From positions 1,260,986 to 1,324,985 of the forward strand of contig NC_020178.2 in assembly GCF_000224145.3 (NCBI RefSeq): 64,000 nucleotides of DNA, given 5' to 3'. Below, piece by piece: positions 1 to 11,700 of the stretch. A program made the position numbers and the translations under genes. Under the pieces are notes generated by a model. The model saw only the letters and a program-made list of their open reading frames with translations. It did not search any database and was not told the DNA's origin. The DNA comes from Ciona intestinalis (Eukaryota > Chordata > Ascidiacea > Phlebobranchia > Cionidae). Position 1 is the first letter of the stretch; each line of letters opens with the position of its first letter.

Positions 1-121
1 GGCCAACTCTGACCTAAACATTAAGTACCATGGTGTGGGATCTGACCCATATAGAATATATTTATATATACTTTATTATTTTCACATATTTATACAGTGT
101 ATAATAATATTTCCCACACAG

Positions 122-3100
122 GTTTACGATGCATGTGTTGGGACTCACAATGATGTTTATTATCGATCAGAGGCCACCCAGGTTCAAGTCCCACTCAAGG
201 AAGATAAAAAGAAAACTTGTGAACTCTCAATTGGCACTGATCCAGGTAAGGCATAGATAGAATTGGTATAAGTTGTTGTATATTGTATATAATATATGAT
301 TCTTTGTATAGATGCAATGGAAAATATTGGTCTAATTGGTTAAGTGAATGCTTTGTAACCGAAGGATACCGGGTTCAATGCTCGATGCTGATACCATTGA
401 TGTTGTATGTGTCCTTTGCCAAGACCCATTATTTCAACCCAGTGGTCACTAATAAGTTGTAGCACCCTGGGTGGTTGGGTAATGGGCCAACTCTGGCCTA
501 AATCCCAGGTTCCATAGCATGCCCTACTGTAGTACGTATATAATACGATATCTATGATATAAATGTGTATCGCTGTAAGACCTCACCCGTGTAGTATAGA
601 AGTCATAGAATTGGTATAACTTGCCATATATAAATATGATATCTATTCTTACAGAGCCAAGGATGGTAAAGAAAGCAACAACAACCATATCCTCTACAAC
701 TGCATCGCAAAGTGAAGCCGCAGAAACTACTCCAACTACTAATAATCAGTCATCTGAAACTAAGGATACATATATTATGGTAAAGTCAGTTTAGTGCTTG
801 GTAGTTAATGGGGTTATCATTTTGTGTGTTTTAAATTTTAAATGGTTTTCAGCTTCTGTTGCTGTTACTACCAGTCAGAATATATTCATTCCTTTATCGA
901 ATGGTATAACTGCCCTGTTTTAAACTAAAGGGAGGCAGGGATAGTAAGACATCATTTTGTTTGTGTAAAGTGGAAATGGTGTTTTACTGTCGTTGCTACT
1001 AGGCAAAATATATTTTAAAGGTGGCTGTACACAGTATCCGGCATGCGAATTCGCTTGCGAAGACGTATGCAAACCGATTAACGAGTTCCGCATGCGGCAG
1101 CGAAATCCGGACAAAACGGACAAATTCCGGAAACTGTGAACAGCCACCTTAACCCTTCTAAACGCAATGGTGGTATAACTGCTACCTTTTAAAAGCAGGG
1201 GGCGCATTCCTATGTTTAACTTATTGGTTGTAACGTCAACTGATTAATGCTTACGGTGTTTTTTGTGTTTAAGTATTTCTATTACTTTATATACCATCAG
1301 TTTTATCCCCAGCTAATAGATGCATGCGTGGGTACGGACAACGACGACTTCTTCAGTAAACCTGTCAGTAGAGGGAGTCAGAGCACACAGAAAGAACGGA
1401 AAAGAAAAAAGAAGTTGACTTGTAGTATGGGGGTGGGGACTGAAGGTAAGGGGTTACCTGTATGTTAGTAAGGTGGTGGGCTTAAGCCAATCCTTCATTG
1501 AAGTGTATTAACACTAATGCGTCAACTATTATGATGTGTAGATGAAGTCCCACAGTTTGGGCAAGAGGTTTTAGGCCTAAATTGTCCCCAAATGAGTTGT
1601 TGCATCTATAGTTGATTTACCGGAAATTTTAATATTGGAGGTTAAACACACTAACTGTTACCTATTCGTATCAACCATTTCACAAACTATTAACAAGGGT
1701 GCCACCAGTCATTAAAATAGATACTAAATATGTGACGATAAACTTTAATCAGTAAGCTTATATTCACAGGCATTACAAGAGCAAGAACACCAGAGATAGC
1801 AAGAAAAAAGAAAACACCAAAGTGAGTTCCCATGCATACCCAAATAATCCAATATTCTATTACTGTCTGCTTCCTATACTAGTACACATGCATTTCTATT
1901 CATAATAAATTGAAAATACAGTTAAACCACAAAGAAGGACTTCTTAAACTGTTTTTACCTAATGAGTATATTACATAGTTCTCATAATCCCATCAATGCT
2001 AGGATAAATAAGTTTCATCCAGGATCACCATATATATAGCATATAATTTACTCTAACATAGCCTAATCTAATGCACGCAAGGACAAATGCGTTGGATAAA
2101 TGAGGTTAATGTAAAATAAAGTGTTGCTATATGAACATTCAATGTTATCAATGTAATATAAGTCTATCCATCTTCCACACAGGATAATCACAAACGCAGT
2201 GGAGGACCCCCCTCCTCCCAAGATGTCCCGTTCTCCCTCCCCTGCTCCCAGATCCTCCTCATCACTAAGCAACCGCATCAAGGAGCCTCCGGACCCCATT
2301 ATTGAAACTTTACACAACGCTTTCTTTAGATTTGCAAGGTGAATAAACAACAGCAAAGGTTGTTCAGGGAAATTGAAAGGCTTAGATATTCTGCTGCTTA
2401 CATATTTTTTATTCTCACCAATTTAAATATTAAACTATGCCAAGAACAGCAGAATGTATATATGGCTTCCATCTGCCCCGTACAAGGTTTTGCTATGCTT
2501 ATATTTGTAAGCTTCTATAACATGTTATCTGTCTGTTTTATGGCCTATTTATATTCAGTAGGGTGACATCATAACATCTAAATATCCTGATCGTGTTTTA
2601 AACAATTAACAACGGTCTATAGGAGTCGTGAGGATATGGTTTTATAACTCTATGAATTTTCTTTGTTTACCACCAAATTGAATAAGAGAATAAAATAAAA
2701 AAGTGTCCCATCTTCTCCCATCCTACTATATTATAAAGTTTCCCTTATACATTTACATGTGTTTACCCAGGTATGGTGAAGTAAACAGTGAGGGACGGGA
2801 GATGAACAACAAGAACTGGGCCAAGTTATGCAGGGATTGCGACTTTATTGATAATAAGAACGTATTGGTCGGTGATATTGACGTGATCTTCTCAAGGCAT
2901 AAGTAAGTTTACTTAGTAGCATCTGATGGTAGCAGCAACAAGCATTAAACTCTATGTCATCTGGGCCTAAAGATTGACATGCTGCCATGTAGTCTGACAC
3001 TGCTATGGCAAAACGCTTAACGGACATTTTTCCAACCGAGTTGTCACTAATGTGAGTTTACCAAAAGTTATTGGTCATTTTAATAACTTAGGAAGTTATA

Positions 3101-4587
3101 TCACAGGTTTTTTGTTTCATACACCTCGTGCCCGCTTAGGAGTTCCCATTTATGTAACTTGCATCCTCGCATTGCAGAGCAATGATAGTCGTTATAACAC
3201 AGGTGTTCTGTTTCATACACCTTGTAAACCTTTTTATATGAGTTACCACAAAGGTAACTTGTGGAACTCACCCATCAATAGAACGCTATACTTAACTTTT
3301 GGCAGTTTATAAAATCTGTCAATATAACAAAGTCATAAAAAGAATATATAAGATTTCTTTGTTTCCAGGCCAAAGGGGACACGGTTGGTTGATTTTGAGA
3401 TGTTTATGAATTGTTTAAATGAAATTGCGGACCGCGTCATCGGGTCGAAAGTGAAAGACGAGAAGTTACGACAGGAAATTATTTATAACCGAGTGATCGG
3501 AAAGGCACCAGAATACGTGGGGATTACGGTGAGTACATAAACATAATGTTATAGGCGCCCTCACTTTTATTGCATAGCTAGGTTGGTATAATATGGGTGT
3601 TCTGTTTTATACACCTCATGCCCGCTTACGAGTTACCACAAATGTAACTTATTTATCCTCGCATGGCGGGGCAACTTTAGTCATTATTACACTGATGTTC
3701 TGTTTCATACACCTTATGCCCGCTTACGAGTTACCACATATGTAACTTTGTGGGTGATTGTTTTTCTCTCTGACTGACAACTTGGACAACCATAAGTGAC
3801 CACTGGGTTGAATCAACTGCTGTTATGTGTCTTGTTGTTGTTCAGTTTCTTTTTTCTATCATACTTATGATATAGTTAATATGTTGGTTTTATTTCCAGG
3901 GTGTTTCAAAGACAGGAAACGTTGATAGGATGACAGACCATACGTTGTACCCGGTCTCACATAAAATGAGGTGCGTGGTTATTTATGCAACTTGTTTGTT
4001 GGTGTTTTCTTAGATCAAGAGTAATTGCTGATTAATCAAGATTTATGTCAAAATACAAAGTTACCTACGTGGTAACTCGTAAGTGATCACAAGATGTATA
4101 AAACAGAACACCCGTGTTATAATGACTATCATTTTCCGGCCACGTGAGGATAAATAAGACAAAGTCATTCATATATCTATGTTATAACCTGTGTATATAC
4201 TAAAAAACACTTTATTCATCCACTAAAATGAATATATTTGTATACATATCACCCACAAGGTTAGTTGTGTGGTAACTTGTAGGCGGACACAAAGTGTATG
4301 AAACAGAACACCGTGTTATTACAACTGTTGTTGATATATTCACTCACATTTTAACCTTTTATATTCTGCATAGGTTTGATGAGGAGGGGCGTGGCTTGGG
4401 CGTTGACGATAAGTTTGACGTACCAGACACAATGATGGGATATGTCAACGGCTACACAGGAAGAAACCAATACGACTTGAAGATGCAAAATTCAAGTATC
4501 AGGCCACGTACAAGTTCAAATGGTAGCACTACTAAGCGTCCCGTGTCTAGTTCATCCACTTATAGAACTCATACACCAGTTATTTAA
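122..4587 (+). CDS. TPPP-like: TPPP/p25-alpha family protein with long N-terminal extension (5' partial)
   Basis: Nine exons are supported by AG/GT sites and matching phases: 122-245, 655-779, 1313-1445, 1770-1821, 2183-2338, 2771-2902, 3369-3528, 3900-3970, 4374-4587 (TAA). They give 388 residues in the window; the start lies further left. The last five exons encode a complete p25-alpha domain: IETLHNAFFRFA, then GREMNNKNWAKLCRDC, then RLVDFEMFMNCLNEIA, then VSKTGNVDRMTDHTLYPVSHK, then RFDEEGRGLG and GYVNGYTGRNQYD. In this family the protein binds tubulin and promotes microtubule polymerisation and bundling; the C-terminal Gly/Tyr-rich segment is the usual family signature. The domain is followed by a Ser/Thr-rich tail. 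The N-terminal part (exons 1-4) is not part of ordinary TPPP proteins: it carries two copies of a DACVGTxND module and Ser/Thr- and Lys-rich linkers. The exon phases (0-1, 1-0, 0-1, 1-2, 2-2, 2-2, 2-0, 0-2) tie it to the p25 domain. The family assignment is firm; the N-terminal function is unknown. Confidence 0.88.
300..600 (+). repeat. Degenerate tRNA-derived SINE plus 97-bp family fragment
   Basis: At 318-440 there is a tRNA-like head (GGTCTAATTGGTTAAGTGAATG, then a box-B-like GGGTTCAATGCTC). It is followed by the SINE body words GTGTCCTTTGCCAAGACC and ACCCAGTGGTCACTAATAAG. From about 460 it runs into a copy of the repeat GGGTAATGGGCCAACTCTGG...TAGGACCTCACCC. It lies in the first visible TPPP intron. 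Confidence 0.55.
1018..1151. repeat. MITE-B copy 1 (palindromic, AAGGTGGCTGT ends)
   Basis: Terminal inverted repeats AAAGGTGGCTGTACACAG and CTGTGAACAGCCACCTT enclose a core rich in GCATGC and GAATTC sites. The same element recurs at 43940-44083 and 56713-56856. There is no coding capacity, so it is a non-autonomous DNA element inside a TPPP intron. Confidence 0.8.
2560..2729. repeat. MITE-A copy in TPPP intron
   Basis: This is a diverged copy of the 190-bp MITE-A family. The left terminal inverted repeat is eroded (AGTAGGGTGACATC). The core (ATATCCTGATCGTGTTTTAAAC, GTCGTGAGGATA) and the right end (GTGTCCCATCTTCTCCCATCC) are clear. Confidence 0.75.
3050..3260. repeat. SINE-tail repeats (about 97-110 bp units) in TPPP intron
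   Basis: Units with the words TTATAACACAGGTGTTCTGTTTCATACACCT and GAGTTACCACAAAGGTAACTT occur here and again at 3590-3760 and 4060-4310. They match the tail of the tRNA-SINEs elsewhere in the window (for example 49330-49490) but lack a tRNA head. Confidence 0.65.
3590..3770. repeat. SINE-tail tandem repeat, two units
   Basis: Two tandem units of GTTCTGTTTTATACACCTC ... CGCTTACGAGTTACCACA ... TGTAACTT lie inside the TPPP intron between the exons at 3369-3528 and 3900-3970. Confidence 0.65.
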
Positions 4588-5775
4588 GCTGGATTTTGTA
4601 AAAATTATGGACTCTTGCTACTAAAGCATATGCAGCATCCGCGGATTATTTTAATTGGATTTCTGCACTTGTATTTTTTGGGTATTTTGTTCTGTTGCAA
4701 CGTGATTTGTCCAACAATATAAGTTCTAGATCAAATTCACAAAACATATTTTAGTTAATTGTTTTATAAGTTTAGGAGCCGTATTTTTTATTTGCTATTT
4801 TTACTCAAGTAGTTTTATTCACCTTCTGTTTGAACTGTCATTTTGTTGTTAATTTTTTTCTCTTTTTTGAATAATTTATATTTTTCATTGCAGAAATTCA
4901 ACTTGCTACTCCATATGTATTATTTCCTATTTAAGTTAATTTCTGTTTACTCGTGTTTTGAGCAAAGTACAAATATCCTTCACTTAAATACAATAAAACA
5001 AGCTTTATTTTGAATATCATGTTAGATTTATAGTCAGTTTGAGCAACTCGATAAGGAAATACCAAATATTGTGTGTCTATATGTGATACTGGCATTTATT
5101 TTACCCTTTCAGTATTATATTGGCTGATGAACTACTTCTAATAAACTTATGTGTTTAAATTCAAGTAATGGAGCAGATTAAACAGTACGTAATGAGTGTT
5201 AATGAATAAAATATGTCTTATTTCGTGTATCTTATTCATAGATGCCTAATAAAAATTGTATATAGTAGGGTGGGAAAAGACACGTTCTTATTCTATTTGC
5301 TTCTCGAATTTGATAGTAAACAAAGAACATTTAAAGAATTATAAAACCGTATCCTTACGACTCCCATAGACCCTTGTTATTTGTTTAAAACACGGTCTGA
5401 ACATGTGAACATTATGTGCTAAAGGTGTCCCATCCTCCCCCACCCTACTTTAGAAGTTTTTATTGGAAAAGGGAAATCCCCTTGACTTGGTAAGATCTTT
5501 TGAATGGAGACACGAGTTTTAAAACTACTGAATTTACCTTATCTTAGGGAGTAGTTTTTAAGTAATGAATGTTAGTCAAGGTTAAATGTTTTTTTTTTAC
5601 ATTGTTTAAATAGTTTAATTTGTATATTTGTAACCTTTTTATATGTTTTTATATTTTTTTTTCAAGCGCCAAATTGTAATATGATTTCTATAATTTCACG
5701 TTATTATAAAAATTTTACAAATGTAAACAATATTTCAGCAAAAAAGTGCAATAATTCGTAATAAAACGCACAAAA
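4588..5775. other. Intergenic region TPPP-like to PIGK
   Basis: This AT-rich spacer holds the TPPP 3' end, with a likely polyadenylation signal AATAAA at 4992-4997. A MITE-A copy lies at 5271-5450. A TTTCAG acceptor-like site at 5733-5738, 37 bases before the PIGK ATG, could receive a trans-spliced leader or close a 5' UTR intron. I see no further gene. Confidence 0.6.
5271..5450. repeat. MITE-A copy (reverse core) between TPPP and PIGK
   Basis: TAGTAGGGTGGGAAAAGACA opens the element and GGTGTCCCATCCTCCCCCACC closes it. The core TAAACAAAGAACATT...TATCCTTACGACTCCCATAGACC is in the reverse sense relative to the 29761 copy. Confidence 0.8.
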
Positions 5776-8700
5776 ATGCAGAAAAACACATTTATTTTAT
5801 TAGCTGTATCGTTACTAATCAGTTTATACGAAGCAAATGGAATAAATTTGGACGAAAAAGTAATTTTTTTTAAGATTTTATTACTTGAGTTGGTTTTACT
5901 TAAAAGTGTACAAGTTTCGGTATTTAAACTTATATAAATACATCAATTAAAGGTCAAACCGTTGTATATTAGTGCCTTTATTTAGTTAGTCTTCCACATG
6001 TGCCTCTGTAACGTATTGGATTCTATTTACGTTTTAAAAATGTGTATAAAAATTCGACAAAATCTTTTTTCCTCGAAATCCTTGTATACGGTGCTCACTT
6101 TGTCAATACATGTATTGAAGTGGGTTTTACACTATTTTTCTATAGTTATAAAACATGGTAACTTAAATTATAACTATGGTCTCTAAACCCTAACTAATAT
6201 CCAAACCACCAACCTCTAACACTTTCCATCTGTAACAAACTGAAAGATTTTTTTCTAAGCAATATAGAAGTAATAGCATTAGATAATGTAGCTGATGTTA
6301 GCAAATAACGTAAAGGCAGGGATGGAGGTTCCTGGCATTAGTTAAGAATCCTTCAGTATCTTATATATTATGCTGATGGAAAATGTTAGAGGTTGATGGT
6401 TAAGGGTTATGGGAGGTTGGTATTTAAAGGGGTTTGTCGTTAGTGGTTAGCAGGGAAAGTATTCTTCACTAGCACCCTAATTTTTCCTCCCTTTACAAAG
6501 TATGTACAAGAACTTATTTGAAATCCTTTTCAGGTAAAAGATCACCTCAGTGGAAGCAGGCACACAAACAACTGGGCTGTTTTGGTGATTATTACATCAT
6601 AATTCTCATAGGCCCATTATAATTAGGATAAATGCCAGTTGTTGTGTAACAGTTACTATAAATATATATACTGTATTTGGTTAATTGTTCATTTTAAGGC
6701 AAGGGCGTTATCAGAATTAGGGAAAATAAGACTTATGAAAACAGATTTCGTTGAAACAGATTCTAAAATTAGAGTCTAAATACTCATTAATTGGTATCAT
6801 AAATAGCACAAATAATATTTATAGATTTTGTCGAAACAGATTCTAAAATTAGAATGTAAACACTCTTTGGTAAAACATACACAGGTTTTCTTTCTTATTT
6901 ATATTTAAATCCAATCACACAATGGCCCATTGTTAGATATTAATTGTTTATTGTATTTTATAACACAGGTTTGTACCTCAAGATTCTGGTTTAATTATCG
7001 ACACATCGCTAATGCATTGTCCGTGTACCGCAGTGTTAAGCGTCTTGGTATTCCTGACAGGCAAGCATAACTATATATTTAAAATACAAACAAATCGTTT
7101 CTTTATTTACTCATTTGCATCTTTATAAAACTAATGCAAATAAGAAGCATATTATTCAAAACTTTTAAACAAATCGAGTATGACTGATTTAAATAAATGA
7201 TGTTTTTTTATAATAGGCCTACCCATTATTGAGATAAGAAATGTTGCAAAATGTAAACTGTGGGTGAAGGGATACCGTTAGCACAAAAAAGACAGTTGTT
7301 ATAACACGGGTATTTTGTTTCAAACACTTCGTGTCAGCTTACGAGTCACCATGTACGTGACTTTGTAGGTGATAGTTTTCTCTATAGCTGACAATTTAGA
7401 CAACCCGTTATTGACCACTGTTTCTATTTTAAATATTATATTTTTATGTTTTAGTCAAATTATTCTGATGTTGGCTGATGATATGGCTTGCAACCCAAGG
7501 AACCCAAGACCTGGTAAGATTTCGATGTTTTTATTGTAATATTCTGTAAAGAATTTGTCAAGGCTTTTTCGAGAACCTAGGATTTAGGGTAAAAATTTCT
7601 ATAATAAATTATATAAGGTTGAGGTCCTTGTTTACAACCTAGGATTTAGGCCGGAGTTGGCCCATTACCCCCAACATACAGACTGCCTCACGTTGACAAA
7701 ACAATAACTTTGAATTGGTTGCACCACTTTTCACAGGTGTTTATTTAAGTTAAGTTGTATTTGACCGACACTTTGGTATTTTTGACAGCTAGTTTTACAA
7801 AATGTCAACAAAACCATAACCTTGAATTGGTTGCACCGTGTTTCACAGGTGTTTATATAAGTTAAGCTGTATTTGACCGACACTTAAGTATTTTTGACAG
7901 CTAGTTTTACTAAGTGTCAACAAAACAATAACCTTGAATTTAATTGCACCACTTTTCACAGGTGTTTATATAAGTTAAGTTGTATTTGACCGACACTTTG
8001 GTATTTTTACAAGCATTTCCAAGTGCCAACAAGACAATAACCACTTTTCACTGGTGTGTATATAATATTTCTGCCAATAATTCATCGATAGAATAACACA
8101 ACACAATTCCAAACTTCCGTATTTCACGCTTCAGAACGCCACGCCTTTGTTCGCCATTTTGTCTTGCAATCGGATTATTGTAAGACGTTTATATTAAAAC
8201 TACAGCGTTGGTCGTGATAACCTTAACCTATTGTCAGTGGCTATTTCACGCGAACCAACAAAGCGGATTTGTAGAAAAATTTCCAGGTGATTAAGGTTAT
8301 GACTGTTAGTAAGGCGTTACATGAGACGGAATATATCTACGTTTTAACATAAATTTTACTACATATTATGATAATTCTTGCCCCGTATTATTATTATAAA
8401 TTTAGGTTTAGCGTTGGCTTTATAGTTTATACCATAGCGTGTTCTAACGGCTGTCGTTTGCCGTTAATTGCCGTCGCTTTTGCTTTTAATTTATTAGATC
8501 CTCGCCATCATATTCCAAAAAATAAATATAATATGTCGTTTGCTAATTTAAATACAGTTAGTTTTTTAAAGATCAACTAAGTTGAATTAATTTTTTAATT
8601 GAACCTAACATAGCGTGTCTAACGATTCTTTTTATTATTACCCTGTTTTTATGACAGTAAAGTATTATAATTTACACCCTATTTAGCGCTATAATATATC

Positions 8701-11700
8701 GTATGTTAGGTATAACGACCATAGCTTTGTAAGCTATAAACTTTTAGTATAAGCATAACGAATTGTTATAACGATTGTCGATTTATTGTCAATCCCCGTC
8801 TCTTCGTTCTTTTTTCAAACATATTCGAAGTAAGAGTAAGAGTTATGTTAAGTATTTGTCAGTAGTTAGGTTTCTTGCGCTGAAGTACGTCACTCATGTT
8901 CGCATCGTGACGTCACTCACATAGTTTGAATTTTTTCGCCATGTTTTTACAATATGACGTCATCAGAGTGGTCATTGCAAATATTTCATCATTTAAACCG
9001 AAATTCTAGAAATCCGTAAGTGACGTCATAGATAAAAAGGTTACCAATAATTGATTGATAATTACCGCATAGTTGGAGCTAGGAAAGCGAAAAGCTTGTA
9101 AAAAAATCATTTTGTGACCAAGAGTTAGCCCAGTCGGCCTGGTGGTTGGCGTGTATGACTCAGTGCTTTAGAAACCGCCGTTTTTGCCCCGTTAGCCCGC
9201 CCAGATGTCGACTCTTGTTTGCAATATGAGTCATGCCACACTACGGCCCAGTCACGCCTAAAACAGCCATAGCCCGGCGCCCAATTTATTGAACAGATTT
9301 CCACGCATTCCTGACCCGTATTACTCATAGCCATCAAAGACTCCCCGACACCGTTTAAATTATAAGATGTCTATGTTTCTATGGCCGTCTGGTCGGCATA
9401 AGGTGGATATTAAACTTTAAACACTTATGGTGTGAGTAAACTGTTTGTGGGATATACACAGATATATGTGTAATAAATACACAAGCCTTTTACGCCTCAT
9501 GCTCGGATAAAAGGCGGCGTTTAAATAAGTTATACGATACAGGCGTAAAGCAGGTGTAACGCGTATGACAGTTTTAAAAATTCCCATTCAAAAAGCAAAT
9601 GTTGATGTTCCGAAGCACTTGTCCCGAAAACGATATTTTTATAGCATATAACGGGCCAACTCTGGCCCAAAACCCAGGTCAAATGACGTGCCTTATTTTG
9701 GCCCTCTTTAAAATAAGTAACATAACATATTTACAATAATTCTGTTAGGTCGCATCACATATTATTATTCCCGTATTTAAATACCAAGAATCCAGTAACG
9801 TAAGACCTCACCCGCATAGAATAGATAACACATAATATATTTACAATAATTCTTCTTTTAAGTACCAGGTATTAATATTTATTAAAACAAGGAACTAGTA
9901 ATGTAGGCCCTTTATCCCCGCTCCTGTGTTCTATGTTTAGTTCAACAAACCACAATCGCTTTCATCACAATGGCTATTATTACGTCATATTCCGCCCACG
10001 TGACCGCATGTTTAATTTCGCAACACTTTCTATAGAAATAAAATTTTAATCGAAAACATGTTTCTCGATGGTAATTGTGACGTTATTATGACGTAACACA
10101 GCAGGAAGGATGAAGGATTTCCCGAACGTGATTTCCGCTTCGCGTGTTCTTGGAAAACCTTTGTTGATTCGCGATTTCGCGTTCTGCATCGAATTCGAAA
10201 CGATTGTTACAAAATAAATTTAATTGTTGATTGTTTCATTACAAACATTGTTCATAAAATCTCATTGTTACGCAATCTACACCGCGCTCGCATCCCTTCT
10301 ATTATGACATCACCCCTACGTCATACGATGTACGTCATAATGATGAATACTCCAATTACAAAAAATATTTTCGAAAAATTCCCAAACTATATTAAATTAC
10401 CCGCGCTTTACTCTGATTGGCCTAAACCTCATAAGCGATTCTCTGATTGGTCAAACTAATCATAATGCACTGACAAGCTAGTTCCTGCAGCTGGAGCAAA
10501 ACGAAAACTGCCCTTTGTTTTAATGTTCGATTCATATTTTACTCGTAAGCGTATTATACATTACGTATACCCCTCTTACGGTTTCAGTTTTTGTTGTTGT
10601 TTTTGGCGAAGTTGCGTTAGTGACGTCATACGTATGACGTAAGTTTGGCGTCACTTAAAAATTTAAGAACCTCAATATACTAGTGCGAACGAATTTTACC
10701 TTTATGACGTAATACACGCCATTAATCTGGCGCTTTAACGCGATTGTAAACTAATAGCGCCGCCATGATAACAACGAAAACAAAAACTCCAAACTTGTTT
10801 CGAACTCGATTAGATCATTCGAACACTTTGTACACCTGTCATATGACGTCATATCTTGTCACGTGACCTGACTCACGGCGGACTTTCCATGAGGTTGCAC
10901 GATTTAGTCTTGCATTAAATATACATAAGCAATATACATTATACTAGTGGGGACTTTAACATACGCATTTTTAACCCTCGAAATTCAGGGAAGCTTGGAG
11001 CTCAGTGGTAACTTAAATGTAATGCTGTAAACTATTTGCCGTGGCATTTTTTAACCGCAAGGTTGGCAACCAATGTTTTAGGTTAACGCTAAAAATGACA
11101 TTTATTATTCGTCATTGAGTATACGGTATTACGAGACTGTAGGACCTTACCCATATAGAATAGAATGTGCATATATTCCACGTTGGGGTAATGGAACAAC
11201 TCTGGTCTAAATCCCAGGTCCCATAGTGTGCCTCACTGTAGGACCTCACCCATATAGAATAGAATGTGCATACACAATGTGGGGATAATGGGCCAACTCT
11301 GGCATAAATCCCATGTCCCATGGCATGTCTCGCTGTAGGACCTTACCCATATAGAATAGAATGTACATATACAATGTTGGGGTAATTGGCCAACTCTGGT
11401 CTAAATCCCAGGTCCCATAGCGTGCCTCACTGTAGAACCTCACCCATATAGAATACATATTCTTTATACAATTTGTCTACCGCCATTTTGTAAGATTTAC
11501 TTTTCAAACAATTAACGTACGAATTATTAAACGTTACAGCAAAACAACAACTTTTTATTAAACTTTAGGTAATTGCTGGGTAACCAGAACTAGACAGGTG
11601 TACCAATATTTATTTTTGGTCACGTTTAAAATAAATTTAAAAATTCCTACCCTACTTGAATTAGCGGCGTGTACTGACACGTCACAATACTAATATTCTA

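Larger units (their letters stand above)
122..1821 (+). other. Duplicated exon module (DACVGTxND) in the TPPP-like gene
   Basis: Exons 122-245 and 1313-1445 both start in phase 0 and end in phase 1. They encode aligned peptides: DACVGTHND...KKKTCELSIGT and DACVGTDND...KKKLTCSMGVGT. Each is followed by a phase-1 exon (655-779 Ser/Thr/Glu-rich; 1770-1821 Lys/Arg-rich). This is what a tandem duplication of a coding exon gives. I do not recognise the module. More copies could lie left of the window. Confidence 0.6.

Noticed and set aside
920..1207. 95-aa minus-strand frame
   Set aside because: It covers MITE-B; the same peptide fragments appear at the other two MITE-B copies, so it is repeat-derived.
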